Assembly: GCA_030522415.1 (NCBI GenBank)
Contig: CM060107.1
Location: 27,866,571-27,930,570, forward strand
DNA from: Channallabes apus
Lineage: Eukaryota > Chordata > Actinopteri > Siluriformes > Clariidae
DNA length: 64,000 nucleotides
Direction of reading: 5' to 3'
Made by a program: the position numbers and the translations under genes. Shown one piece after another: positions 30,213-41,511 of the stretch (the first letter of the stretch is position 1; each line of letters opens with the position of its first letter). The notes beneath the pieces were generated by a model. It searched no databases. It was not told the origin of the DNA and was given only the letters and a program-made list of their open reading frames with translations.

Positions 30213-30393
30213 AATGTAGTTAATTTAAGAAAGCATTCCATTGTTCAAAGTTTATAAACCTTAATACAGAAGTCAAACTATTAATAAGCTTTAATAGTAA
30301 GTCGATTTTTTTAAACTAATCAAGCAGAAACTCATTGCTTTGCTCATTATTTATTCATTATTCAAAAATTTATATGACTTTATTTGTTTAAAG

Positions 30394-30399
30394 AATAAA
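30394..30399 (+). promoter_or_regulatory. Candidate gcnt3 polyadenylation signal
   Basis: AATAAA about 450 bp after the stop codon. If used, the V-SINE is part of the mature 3' UTR. Confidence 0.5.
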
Positions 30400-30767
30400 C
30401 ACATCATAAATTACTACCATTGTATAATTTATTTCATACTAAAATTGGCAGGTAACAATGCAGATTAAAACACTGTGATATTTATGATATACCAAGTAAA
30501 ATATATGATGTTCATTTTGTTAAGTTTTCTTAGTGTGAATTGTTGAGTTTGAATACCTACTATAAGTAAACTAGAGCTTCATGTCAAAATACATGGAACG
30601 AGCATTAACTGCACCATAGACTTAGTGCCGAAATAATTATCTATATTTAACTTAGTTATCAACCTGTATTTTAAAAAGAACACCTAGGTTTATTACACTA
30701 ATATTTGTGTATTTGTTGATTAGATATTTATTAATGCCTTGATTTTGCCATTACAGTACATACAATA

Positions 30768-31070
30768 CCAGTCAAACTTTGGACACACATACTTACACAG
30801 GAAGACATTAAAATTATGAAATAACACAAAGAATTGTGTAATAAGCAGAAAAGTGTAGACAAACAAAAACATGTTTTACAACTTCTGCTATGACAGCTTT
30901 GGACACACTGGGCATTCTCTCAACTAGCTTCATGATCTGGTCATTAGGGATTTGTTTCATGCAGTCTTAAAGGCATTTCCTTATACAGTACTGTACATTG
31001 AAAGCTTGTTGGCATCCAATAATATACAAAGCTGTCATCCATGTAAATAATGACTATGAAACACATGTTC
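30768..31070. mobile_element. Deleted Tc1-like fossil (CAGTCAAACTTTGGACACAC)
   Basis: It starts ACCAGTCAAACTTTGGACACAC and keeps TGACAGCTTTGGACACACTGG and GGCATTCTCTCAACTAGC, then AAAGCTGTCATCCATG from the other end. The central part is missing. Confidence 0.6.
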
Positions 31071-31099
31071 AATGTGTTAATTAAAGCTTTGAAATTGTC

Positions 31100-31640
31100 T
31101 TCATTGTTCTTTTACATTGTAAAAATGAAACCAGCCTGCCTTGTGGCAACAATCCAGACTGGTGTAGGTGGTGTAATAGTGTATGAAATGTTTTCTTGGC
31201 ACACTTTGGGCAGGTAAGTAATAGTCAATCACTGCTTGAACATCACAGCCTTTTTGTGTTTTGTTGTTGTTGACCATGAATCTCCATTCATGGCCTAAAT
31301 TTTCCGTTTTCTCATGGGTACTTCCAGCATTATAATGCACCATTGTTGCATCAAAATCCACCTCACCTTAATGAACAGGACCATACAAGTTTATGGTTCT
31401 TTATGGTATTCGCCTTTCCCAGTCACTGGATCTAGACCAATAAATAAAGCACCTTAGAGATGTGGTAGGAGAGGAGGTTTACAGAAATGATGAATCTGTA
31501 GAAAGTGTAATATGCAATCATGTTGATGTGGACTAAAATCTCAATGAAAGGATTGTGGAATCCTTGCAACAAAGAGTTGAAGCTGATTTGAGAGCAAGGG
31601 AAGCCCCATATCAGTATTATATAGTGTAGTATTCTTAAAT
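31100..31640 (+). mobile_element. Fossil Tc1-like central and right part
   Basis: It reads CCAGCCTGCCTTGTGGCAAC, GACTGGTGTAGGTGGTGTAAT and TTTTCTTGGCACACTTTGGGC, the central catalytic region of a Tc1 family also present at 14509 and 36440. Heavily mutated. Confidence 0.5.
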
Positions 31641-32918
31641 GTTCAGTAAATGTATGTTACCATAACTGGATGAACAGAATTTAATAAAACTTTCGTAGTC
31701 TTTCAGTATTTGCCTGAAGTTTGCACCATAAGTGAAATAAAATGCAGAGTGGTTATGTGTCGGATTTTTTTCCCCTACCGGTGGGCGTGGCTATACTTAT
31801 CACTTAACAGAACCAATCAACGCAATAGATTATGATGTGTACACAGAGTATGCGGATAACATAGAAACTACCATAATGCACCAACAAAATACCCAAATTC
31901 TCATGAAACAAAGGTGCGACATCATGGCTTACTCAAAAGAAAGAAAAGTAGACTATGAAAACTGAATCAGATACATGGCTTAACCTGCACTATAAAGGAA
32001 ATCAAAATGTTGAGTAAAAGTGATGTTATTACCAGTTATGTTTCAGATTTAATAATTTCGATTAAAATAAGCTCAATGTAAACAAACACCTTTAATATTC
32101 TCCCCATGCGAGTAATAGTGCTCAAGTTGTATAGGTGAATTTTAAAGCACTAACGTCATCTTAAGAGGAAACTTTATTCTTTAGATCTTTATCTAATAGT
32201 TTTATGATTTGTCATCTATGATTTACTCTCCAATTATAGAACAGGGAGTGTATATGGCTGGCGACAACAGAAGTACAACTTAGCAAAAATGAGGCAATAG
32301 ATGCTCAACCTTACAACATTTTATTTAATTGTATTAACTCGGCAGGCAGGGAGTTTTGCCGTACAGAAAGTAAGTCAGACAAGTATATGGGCTTCAACCT
32401 TCAATAATATCACTGATTAAATTCAAGTTGATCAGCTTATTTTTAGCTTTAACCTTTTATATATTTTTAAAACCTCTTTTCCCATCAATGACTTACACTA
32501 GTATGGTAAAATAACACCAAAAAAAGAGTTTAATCTATGAAATCATATGGTGTTAAGAAACACATCACTGAGTCTCTTGTGTGAATTACTATAATTTTAC
32601 CCTAAGACTATAGGTATGCTCTTTAAGAACACTCGTCCTTATTATGATTGTGCTTTTAGGATGCCTTTAGCAATGTAGTTAAACACATTGACTTTTTATT
32701 TAGATCAAGATTTTTTTTTTTATTAAAATCTTTTTTTATAAGAGAACAATCGGTTACAATTTGAACTGGATGATCATGAAGAGATGATCAAATAGTGGTG
32801 GTCAAAAGCTACAGTATATGCTGGCATGCAAAATGATTGATTGACCTATTATCATGTTTTGCCAACCCTACACTTCAATGCCAAAACCATTCGTAAATAC
32901 TGTATCAGGTTCAAGAAA
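31641..32918. other. Intergenic AT-rich region
   Basis: No coding signal or repeat family recognised. I specifically looked for GTF2A2, expected here from human synteny, and did not recognise it. Confidence 0.45.
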
Positions 32919-33136
32919 GGGCGGCACGGTGGTGTAGTGGTTAGCACTGTCACCTTGCACCTCCAGGTTCGATTCCCAGCCAGGCTCGATTCCCGTCTCT
33001 GTGTGCATGGAGTTTGCATGTTCTCCCCGTGCTTGGTGGGTTTCCTCCTGGTACTCCAGTTTCCTCCCACAGTCCAAAGACATGCAGATTAGGCTAATTG
33101 GCATTCCCAAAATTGACCATAGTGTGTGAATGAGCG

Positions 33137-33169
<33 letters not shown>

Positions 33170-33305
33170 TCTGCGATGGATTGGCACGCTGTCCAGGGTG
33201 TACCCTGCCTCGTGCCCTGAGTCTCCTGGGATAGGCTCCAGGTCCCCGCGACCCTAAATACAGGATAAAGCGGTATAGTAGATGAATGAATGAATGAATG
33301 AATGA
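32919..33305 (+). mobile_element. Mermaid-like tRNA-derived SINE, full length
   Basis: The head GGCGGCACGGTGGTGTAGTGG with GGTTCGATTCC is tRNA-like (A- and B-box). The body has the GTGGGTTTCCTCC and CAGTCCAAAGACATGCAG blocks, an internal (GT)n at 33133-33168 and a CTCTGCGATGGATTGGCAC block. It ends in (TGAA)n at 33283-33305. It is the most complete copy in the window. Confidence 0.85.
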
Positions 33306-33877
33306 AAGGTTCAAGAAAGAGTTGCTTACTGAACCATTCTCATCAACATTACACAACTGTATAGGAGAATTAGAATCAGAATTAATTTCATTGCCAAGAA
33401 GATGTTCAACATACAATTGAACAAGCAAAGAATAAAATATTACAAGAGAATACTCTTAAGCTTTGAACAATGGAAATTTCCAGTGCTCTTTGCAACGTTG
33501 ATTTTAGCTGATGAGGTTTATCAAAAGACATCTTACAGTACAAGTAAAACTGGAACTTTATAAAGGTTGTGTGTAGATGGTAGCGCCGGGTGGAGTAGAC
33601 GTCATAAGATACACATCAGTACACATCAGTTGTTGTATTTAGAAAAATACCTTTTGTAACATCCACTGGTCTTATTGTGTCTCTTCAACCAAAACAACTG
33701 ACATGATATAAATCCATTGAGGCAGTTAAAAAAACATAACTCATAACATGTGAAAGGCAAATATTTAAGAAATATTTGAATGACCACATTTTTATTAAAT
33801 CGGAAAGACCCGACACATCACAGAGTCTGTAAACCAACAATAAGTGAATGAATTAATTAATTAATTAAATTAAAGGT
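33306..33877. other. Intergenic, unassigned
   Basis: AT-rich; a short tandem ACACATCAGT duplication at 33610-33630. Nothing else recognised. Confidence 0.4.
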
Positions 33878-34445
33878 CTGTCCCAACCTTTGGACTGTTG
33901 TATTGTTTTGCATAGTTTTACATACTGTAGGAGTGACACTTTTTTAGAATAAAATACAAATTCAAATATTGATTGCAACAAAGAAATGCTGTTACTAAAT
34001 GCTGTCCCAACTTTACATTTTATTTCACCACCTTTTGCTTTGATTACAATGTCATTTAGAAATGCCTATGCAATGTCACAACATTTATTTCCATCCAGAC
34101 TTGCCTTAATTTATCTCAAAGCGCTTGTATTGATGGGAGAGTCGGACTGTTGCCTAAAGTGTTCTCCAGTACATCCTTTAAAACAAGTCCCCTTATGGAA
34201 AAAGCTGGTCATTCTGCATATTCAGGTAGTCAACTAACCGCTTTTTTGTTTACACATAAAATTGGAGAGGCTAGACATAACCAACAGATGCAATCCCAGA
34301 TCATAACATCGCCTCTACAGACTTGGGCAGTAGGTACTACATGTCATGGGTGCAAAACTTAATTTCTCTCTTCTTACCCTGATGCGCCCATCACTCTGGA
34401 ACAGGGTAAATCTGGACTGATCAGATCTCATGAACTAGCTGAACT
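33878..34445 (-). mobile_element. Fossil Tc1-like element
   Basis: The plus strand carries TATTCAGGTAGTCAACTAACCG, CCCAGATCATAACATCGCC and TACCCTGATGCGCCCATCAC, a typical reversed fish Tc1 transposase region, followed by CTGGAACAGGGTAAATCTGG. No open frame. Confidence 0.5.
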
Positions 34446-34899
34446 CTATTAATCACTGCAGTAATTATGCAATGGCTGGCTTACAGTATACTTACTTGCT
34501 TAGGTGTCCGCATGTTGTTTGTCAGAAATGTAACCGAGAAATACTACGCAAATACTACCTGGCACAAGCTTAGTCATTTAAGTGACTAAAATAAACAGGT
34601 GACGCAAAGAATCAGAAACATTCAACAGGCAAATATCAGTCAATTAGGAAATCATGTTAACTGGCAGGAACAGGAACAGGAAATCAGGAATCATATACCC
34701 AACCTTCCCACAACCTTCGTTATATGTAAAAATGTCTTATGTCTTATACTGTAGCTAGAAAAGAAAAGAGTTTAATGACTGTGTGCAGCAGTACAACACT
34801 TTTTTTTAATTATTGGAGTAAGCCTTTTCATTTTGAGCTCATGTAGATAATATTACAAGCACACCCTTCTTTTAACCTCAGAAAACTCAGAAACTGAGA

Positions 34900-34932
<33 letters not shown>

Positions 34933-35561
34933 GCGCACGCATACATACACACAGTATAATCAGAGTCAACCAAAAAATATATATACAAAGAAAAACTTGT
35001 ATAAATATTTGAATACTAAATTGATACTGATATTTATGATATTATGATAATAATATTCTAATATTATTAATAATATGTTAATATAATATGCATCATACTA
35101 TTTTTCTTTTCCTGAAGTGTGTTTTGGCTTACCCTGTATATAAACAATGCATAAACAATCTCTAATTAGTCCAGTAATAAACGTCAAATGTTGTCATGTT
35201 TATTACTGAACTAATTACTTTTAATTAAATAAATAACTACAGTAAGTTTTATAATCACTTATATTTTAGAACTGAAACATTCACTCACCAGCTTCTCTAC
35301 AGATTGTCATTTTGTACTTTATTTTTTGTTACATTTTATACTTGATATAATAAACAATATTTTACTTTATAGTGATAACAAAGATGGAATCTTTATACAT
35401 ATTTATAAAGTCTTTTTATATAACTCCATACATGTGAAATTGCACTGAAATACTAATTAACTCCTTTCCGGTTATCACCATTATACAGATATTACCAGAT
35501 GCTCAGCATTTTCTCACCTTTGCCCCACTTAGTTTCCTGAGTTCTTATAGCATCTAGTGAT
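34446..35561. other. Intergenic AT-rich region with (CA)n
   Basis: A (CA)n tract lies at about 34908-34931 and AT-rich imperfect repeats at 35020-35095. No genes recognised. Confidence 0.45.
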
Positions 35562-35720
35562 CAGCCATGACATTACCATGAAAAATGTCCAGTATTGTGT
35601 AGGTTTCCCTCGTGTGACCTGTGCAGTTCTGACACTTCAGTGCCTGTCCTCTCAAAACATCTGGGAGTGTGCCTGGCATCAGGACCGCTAGTAGAGGAAT
35701 GTTTGGGTGCTGTAGGTTGC
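35562..35720. mobile_element. Fossil Tc1-like left end (GATCAG family)
   Basis: GTGATCAGCCATGACATTACC and ATTGTGTAGGTTTCCCTCGTG match the start of the family seen at 7261 and 23924. Confidence 0.5.
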
Positions 35721-36069
35721 AGGTTGGGCAACTCACATCACTGTGTACATACAGTACATAATGTGTACACAGGCTTATCCACTAAGTTACAGCCCTACCA
35801 ACTATACACGTTTCCCTATTCGGTGCATGATCATGTGTGTGTTTAGGAGCCAGCCCCAAGGAGCCCAGGACAGAAACACACAAACTCACACCTAGTCATA
35901 CACTAGGCAATCAGACAGCAAACAACTTGGAAACAGCAAAGTACCCTCCTATGACACAAGCACACATACTGTACATAAAAAAAGAATTGTGAACCTCATA
36001 CTGTACACAATCACACATACTTACACACCAAATCTCACACTATATGAATACACTACAGACAATTTAAAC

Positions 36070-36200
36070 CACAGTGTTTGGACTGTACAAGGAGTACCCT
36101 GAGGAAAACCAAGTGTGAGGAGAACATGCAAACTCCACACACACAGTCTAGGGACAAGATTTAAATCGCAATATTGGAGGTGAACGGTGACAGCGCTCAC
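36070..36200 (-). mobile_element. Decayed Mermaid-like SINE fragment
   Basis: GTTTGGACTGTACAAGGAG and GAGAACATGCAAACTCCACAC match the middle of 32919-33305 in reverse. Confidence 0.5.
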
Positions 36201-36439
36201 CACATACAGTAAGTGCAATTATCTTGTTCCACCAGCAAGTTCATCATGTTCAGAAAAGACAGAAAAAATAGTAATCATGTAGAGCATGTTTTGTTAACAT
36301 TGACCCATAAAAAAATATATTTTTTTCCCCCCCCTATTTATGGAGATTTTTGTACACACTGCAAAACCATAAAACAGCATGGGTATTAGTATCAGATGAG
36401 CTGCTTTAAATATTTCAGAAACGGTGGACCGGTTTATCT

Positions 36440-36690
36440 AGAGTAAACACAGAATGTGTAGAGTTTAAGCAAGATGAAAAACTTCAATGAGAGAGATCAG
36501 ATGGGAAAGCTACACGAACTCAAGTAAGCATGTTTTCCTGGGTTTAAATGTGGTGTGAAGAAATATGCATCTCAGCAGATAAAACACATGGAATCCTGAG
36601 GTCGATAAGCTACAACATCAGGGCATGAAACCCATGTCAGAGTCCACTCATCTTGGCCATGAACAAAAATCTGAGGCCAAAGAAGCTATT
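36440..36690 (+). mobile_element. Fossil Tc1-like fragment
   Basis: GAACAAAAATCTGAGGCC near 36660 matches the 14509 fossil (GAACAGAAATCTGAGGC). Confidence 0.4.
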
Positions 36691-37447
36691 GATCACTCAG
36701 TTGTTTTGTTTTTTGTTTTGTTTTTCTGTTTTTCCATCTTATTATTTCTGCAGTTCCGAAATATTGGAATCAACGTCTATTCCAGGGTCATGGAGATGAC
36801 AAATTTTCTTCATTCTGCTGTTTAATGTGAATCTGAAGCTCTTGATCTGTAGTCATCATGTTTGCCACATGATTGGCTGTTTGAATGCGTAAATGTGCAG
36901 GTTTCCTATAAATGTGGACAGCGAGTGTACCGTATATTGTATAACTACTAATAAGAACACTCCATCTACCATCTACTGGTCAAAGTCCAAAACTGCGGTG
37001 TATTTAATATATCATATTCATGAAAATTAGTAATGGATACAAAGCCAGACTATAAACCAGTTTAAGTGAATGTGATGTCAAGCTGTAAGTAAATTGTCCA
37101 GGGAAGTCCATATGTATTTGTATCTTTGGTAAAGATTCATTCCACATGAAAAAAGGAAACGCATTTTAGAACTGGGACAATGAAAATTTTTAATCCTTTT
37201 GTTTAACGTTGAATCATAGTTAAGTCTTATTACGCATACTCACGTACAAATTTTATGTTTAAAAGTTTATGGCATGTTCACAAAATCTATGGGAGAGTTA
37301 CAATGCTTGTTTTGAGGCTCAGGTTCTACAACTGTGCAGTACCAAATACAAGCATTAGAAAATGAAGGTAGGATAAGATTAAAAGGGGTAAAATGTATAC
37401 AACACTGTACAACATATGCACACACTATACAGACTATATTAGGCAAA

Positions 37448-37600
37448 CTGCAGTGGTGGGTAAAGTACCCAAATTCTGTGTAAAAGTAGAGTTATCCCAG
37501 GAAAAATATTCCTCAAGTAAAAGTAGAAGTCTTACAGTTACAGTACATTTGCACTTGGTTACAAGTAAAAAGGTACTTCTTATTAAGTACTAAAGTATAA
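37448..37600. mobile_element. hAT-type MITE end fragment
   Basis: CAGTGGTGGGTAAAGTACCC followed by many AAGTA/TACTT motifs, a layout common to fish hAT-type MITE ends. The partner end is not clear. Confidence 0.4.
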
Positions 37601-37739
37601 TCTCAATGGTCAGATGTTCCAATCACTTTCATGCTTAAAATTGTCTAAAGTCAAGCACCTAGGAATGCTGACTGCTTCTACAAGCATATGCAATAAGTCC
37701 AGTCATCAAATTACCTTGTTACTAAGCGATAACTTTCTT

Positions 37740-38548
37740 CAGTGTCGATAGATACAGACCTCCAAACTTCATGTGACATTCAGATTAGCTCAAGAACAGT
37801 GTGTAGTGAGATTCATGTAATGGGTCTTCATGGCCGAGCAGTTGCATCCAAGTCTTACATCTCCAAGTGCAATGCAAAGCAGTGGATGGAATGGTGTAAA
37901 GCTCACCGCCACTGGACTCTAGAAATGTTCTCTTGAGTGATGAATCACGCTTCTCTATCTGGCAAACCACTGGACAAGTCTGGGTACGGTGATTGCCAGG
38001 AGAATAGTATTTGTCTGACTTCATTGTGCCAAGTATAAAGTTTTAGTGGGGTGGTTTTTCAGGAGTTAGGCTCGGCCCCTTAGTTCCAGTGAAAGGAACT
38101 CTTAATGCTTCAGCATGCCAAGACATTTTGGACAATTTCAAACTCAACTTTGCGGGAACAGTTTGGGGATAGCCCCTTCCTTTTCCAACGTGACTGCGCA
38201 CCAGTGCACAAAGCAAAGTCCATAAAGACATGGATGAGCGAGTTTGGTGTGGAAGAACTTGACTGGCCTGCACAGAAACCTCAACACGATAGAACACCTG
38301 TGGGATGAATTAGAGCGAGGCCTTCCCATCCAACATCAGTGTCTGACCTCACAAATGCGCTTCTGGAAGAATGGACGAAAATGACCATAATCAGACTCCT
38401 AAACATTATGGAAAGTCTTTACAGAAGAGGTGAAGCTGTTATAACTGTAAAAGGCAAGCCAACATCATATTAAAACTTATGGATTAAGAATTGGATGTTT
38501 CTCAAGTGCATATGCATGTGAAGGCAGATGAGCAAAAACTTTTGCTAA
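37740..38548 (+). pseudogene. Fossil Tc1-like transposase, plus strand
   Basis: It reads AGACCTCCAAACTTCATGTG, GGTCTTCATGGCCGAGCAG, TTCCAACGTGACTGCGCACC (second Asp region) and GATAGAACACCTGTGGGATG (Glu region, with a deletion that merges it into AAACCTCAACACG). The tail reads GGCAGATGAGCAAAAACTTTTGC. There are several deletions and stops. It is the same family as 59464-59931. Confidence 0.75.
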
Positions 38549-38564
38549 TAAATGCTCAGAGGTG

Positions 38565-38960
38565 GAAAGTAATGACTTACATTTACTCGCATTACTGTAA
38601 TTGAGTAGATATTTTTGTGTACTTCTACTTAGTTGTTGTTGTTGGTCTTTCGGCTGCTCCTGGCAAGGGGTCGCCACAGCGGAATATCCAGTCCGCACTA
38701 CAACTTGGCACAGGTTTTATGCCGGATGCCCTTCCTGACGCAACCCTCCCATTTTATCCGGGCTTGGGACCGGCACTGTATCCAGTGGCTGGGGTGTGGG
38801 CACTGGCTGGAATCGAACCCGGGCCGTCCGCATGGCAGGCGAAACACCTACCACTGAGCCACCAGTGCCCTCACACTTCTACTTAGTGTAGAAGTTTTTT
38901 AAATCTGTAATTCTACTTTTACTTAAGTATGTTTTGTTTAAAGTATTGTACTTCACAAAA
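38565..38960. mobile_element. hAT-type MITE fragment interrupted by a SINE
   Basis: CAGAGGTGGAAAGTAATGAC at 38559-38578 and the ACTTCTACTTAG / TGTAGAAGTTTTTTAAATC sequence are contiguous once the SINE at 38633-38874 is removed. Confidence 0.6.
38633..38874 (-). mobile_element. tRNA-derived SINE with 12-bp target duplication
   Basis: The minus strand reads GGTGGCTCAGTGGTAGGTG (A-box) and GGGTTCGATTCCAGCC (B-box), then a tail with GCTGTGGCGACCCCTTGCC, AGCAGCCGAAAG and (AAC)n. It is flanked by perfect ACTTCTACTTAG copies at 38621-38632 and 38875-38886. The tail is shared with 60980-61092. Confidence 0.92.
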
Positions 38961-39226
38961 TTTTAAATCATATTCGCTACTGAGTAAAAAAATTTATGAA
39001 TGAAAATTAAAAATAATACAAATAATACAACGGGAAAGAAAAAAAATTGCACCCCGGAAACCACTGCACTGATTGACTGATGGGCATGGAGAACAAACGC
39101 GCTAAATTCACAAGAACGAAGAGGTGGACAAAACAGATGCCAGTGATGCAGACACAGCTGAACGTGAAATGCCAACAAATTCTTAGGAAGCAAACCCCTG
39201 GTCATATTTAAGCGACCACTTTGATT

Positions 39227-39800
39227 TCAAGCACAACAAAGGGAACAGATTTATTATGCAAGGGTGTTCCATCCCCCATACCACCGCAAATGCCTGATAT
39301 TGTGTAAATCTTCATTTTTCTCTCAAAACAGCTCTGAGCCTTGGATGCATAGACACTCTGAAGGCGTGCTGTAGTATCTGGCACCAAGATGTTATCAGTA
39401 GTTACTTTAAGTTCTGTAAATGTTGAGGTGGAGACTCCATGGATCTGACTTGTTTGTCCAGCACACCCCACCCTTTTGTAGGATCAGTCCAGACGGTCTA
39501 GCTTTCACTCTTCATGCACATCAATGAGCCGTGGGCCACCTGGACTTTGTCACCAATTTATCACTTGTCCTTTGTTAGAACACTTTTGGTAATTGCTAAC
39601 CACTGCATGCCAGGAACACCCTAATACACATTGTTGCAATCACAATTTGGCAGTCAAATTCATTAAGATGCTTATGCTTGAGCATTCTTTCTACTTTCAA
39701 CATATCAACTTTGAGAACTGATTATTTACTTGCTACATAGAATATCCCACCGCTTGACAATTGTCACTTGTTATGAGATGATCAATGTTTTTCACATCAC
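39227..39800. mobile_element. Fossil Tc1-like element (GATCAG family)
   Basis: It contains CTGGCACCAAGATGTTATCAG, GACTCCATGGATCTGACTTG and CATCAATGAGCCGTGGGCC, then GAATATCCCACCGCTTGACA near 39742. It is longer than the other copies but lacks the middle and clear ends. Confidence 0.6.
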
Positions 39801-41384
39801 ATGTAAATGGTTTTAAGTTTATAGTTGGTCTGTGTATATCTTGAACTACTATTATACTCATGAAACACATGAAAATCCAAATTTGTGAATAAAAAAATTA
39901 TGCATAAAATCCAAGAATTGTTCAAAATGTTCATAAAAGCAATAAAAATAATATCCATGTCTGGTGTGAGCATGATTTTACCAATTGTGGATATTTACTC
40001 TTGCATCATGAAACCACTATGCTTTGGTTAAACACCAAAATTAGCATAAGGCAATGGTACTTGTTTATTGACATTATTGTGCTTTAAACATACTACAAAA
40101 TATTAGGATATCACAAATTCTAAAAGACATTCATTGGTCTGATCTGTTTAACAGAAAACAATCCAATGTGCATTTATCACAATGCTTCAGTAGCGCAATG
40201 ATGCAGCAACATTGTACAGAACATTTCGACACAAATCTAATATGACAGAAGGATTTGACTGATGACAGACGAAGGTAAGTAGCCATAGTTAGTGTTAGGC
40301 ACAAGAAGAGACGATACACAACAAAGACGAAGATCTTAATTAAAAATTGACAGTTGAGGTAATTCTACAGAAGAAGCAAGACCAAACATCTTATTAAAAA
40401 TTTTAAACATCAACCTGTCCTAAAGCTGAAGGGGCAATTAAGTAAATTGTTTCTTAATTATTTAATGTCACAATTATTATAAAACTCTTCCATCAAACTG
40501 CTTGCAAATGATAAATTGATCATCAGTCCAGCTAAAATTTAATTTAAATTTTATTTCATGACTGGATCCTCAGAACCAATAAAATTTATCAACAGGAAAG
40601 AGTCAGAACATAAAGAAGTAAAACACTTTACATTAGGAACAAAACCTGCCAAAACTAAGACATCGGTTTTACATAATTTTTTATATATAAATAAGGACTC
40701 AAACTGAGTGCATCACTACTTGGTGAACAATGATCTTTAAAAAATCTTGGATGTAATCAAGTGTAATAATCCTCATGTAACCATAAAAAAAACAGCATTG
40801 TATACTGCACTAGTAGCTGCTGGTACTTATAATCACACTAGCAAAGCGGAAAACATTTTGTGTGCTGTGAACATTTTTACTTGCAAAGCACAACAGGAAA
40901 GAAACCCCATCCCAAAAGTATGCACACAAACTTTGACTATAACCGAAAACCTATAAAGAGCTCTATCTATTTAGGATCATTCCTTTAAGGCAAAGAGGAA
41001 GAGAAGAATACTTTCCTCCAATTGTTTGCACCAACAAACAGTAATATGTGATGCGAGATGTCAACAAATCAAAGTAACACCATAAAGAACTGTCAAAAAA
41101 GATTTATATATGTTTTTCTTTTATCACCATTTGTATATAAATATATTTTAAATGTAACATAGCAGAACATGCATCACCTAAGTTGAAAACCATGTGTCTT
41201 GAACATCAAGGAGAAGCAACAGGAACTGCTGACAAGAATGATAACTAACTCAATGTATACACGTAAGATTTATAAAAATACTTAAAGAACAGCACTGAGA
41301 TTTCAACTCGTGTTTGGCACACTAATACAATAAAGAATAGAAAGTCCCACCATGAATAGGCAATTGAGTTTTGGAAGGCACTAA
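39801..41384. other. Downstream region of bnip2
   Basis: AT-rich with no recognised repeat. Part may be bnip2 3' UTR if a distal polyadenylation site is used, for example the TTTATT (AATAAA on the minus strand) near 40074. Confidence 0.4.
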
Positions 41385-41394
41385 TTTATTTATT
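41385..41394 (-). promoter_or_regulatory. Candidate bnip2 polyadenylation signals
   Basis: Overlapping TTTATTTATT, giving AATAAA on the minus strand, about 70 bp after the bnip2 stop codon. Confidence 0.45.
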
Positions 41395-41462
41395 TTTTTC
41401 AGTTGAGAGAGACACAAAACCCCCAATAGTTTCCTCCACCTCTCATTTCCTCTTCAAATTCT

Positions 41463-41511
41463 TCACTCTGCACCTCCCATCTCCCCTTTGCCATGCATTT
41501 CTTGGTCAATC
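41463..41511 (-). CDS. bnip2: bnip2 exon 10 (terminal)
   Basis: TTCTCTAG acceptor. It encodes [15 protein letters not shown] and stop; it resembles the mammalian C-terminus after ECIKQ. Without this exon the frame would end at a TAA formed by reading through the exon 9 donor. Confidence 0.85.

Noticed and set aside
32868..33428. 186-codon open frame on the minus strand
   Set aside because: It runs through a full-length Mermaid-like SINE including its (GT)n; no family features.
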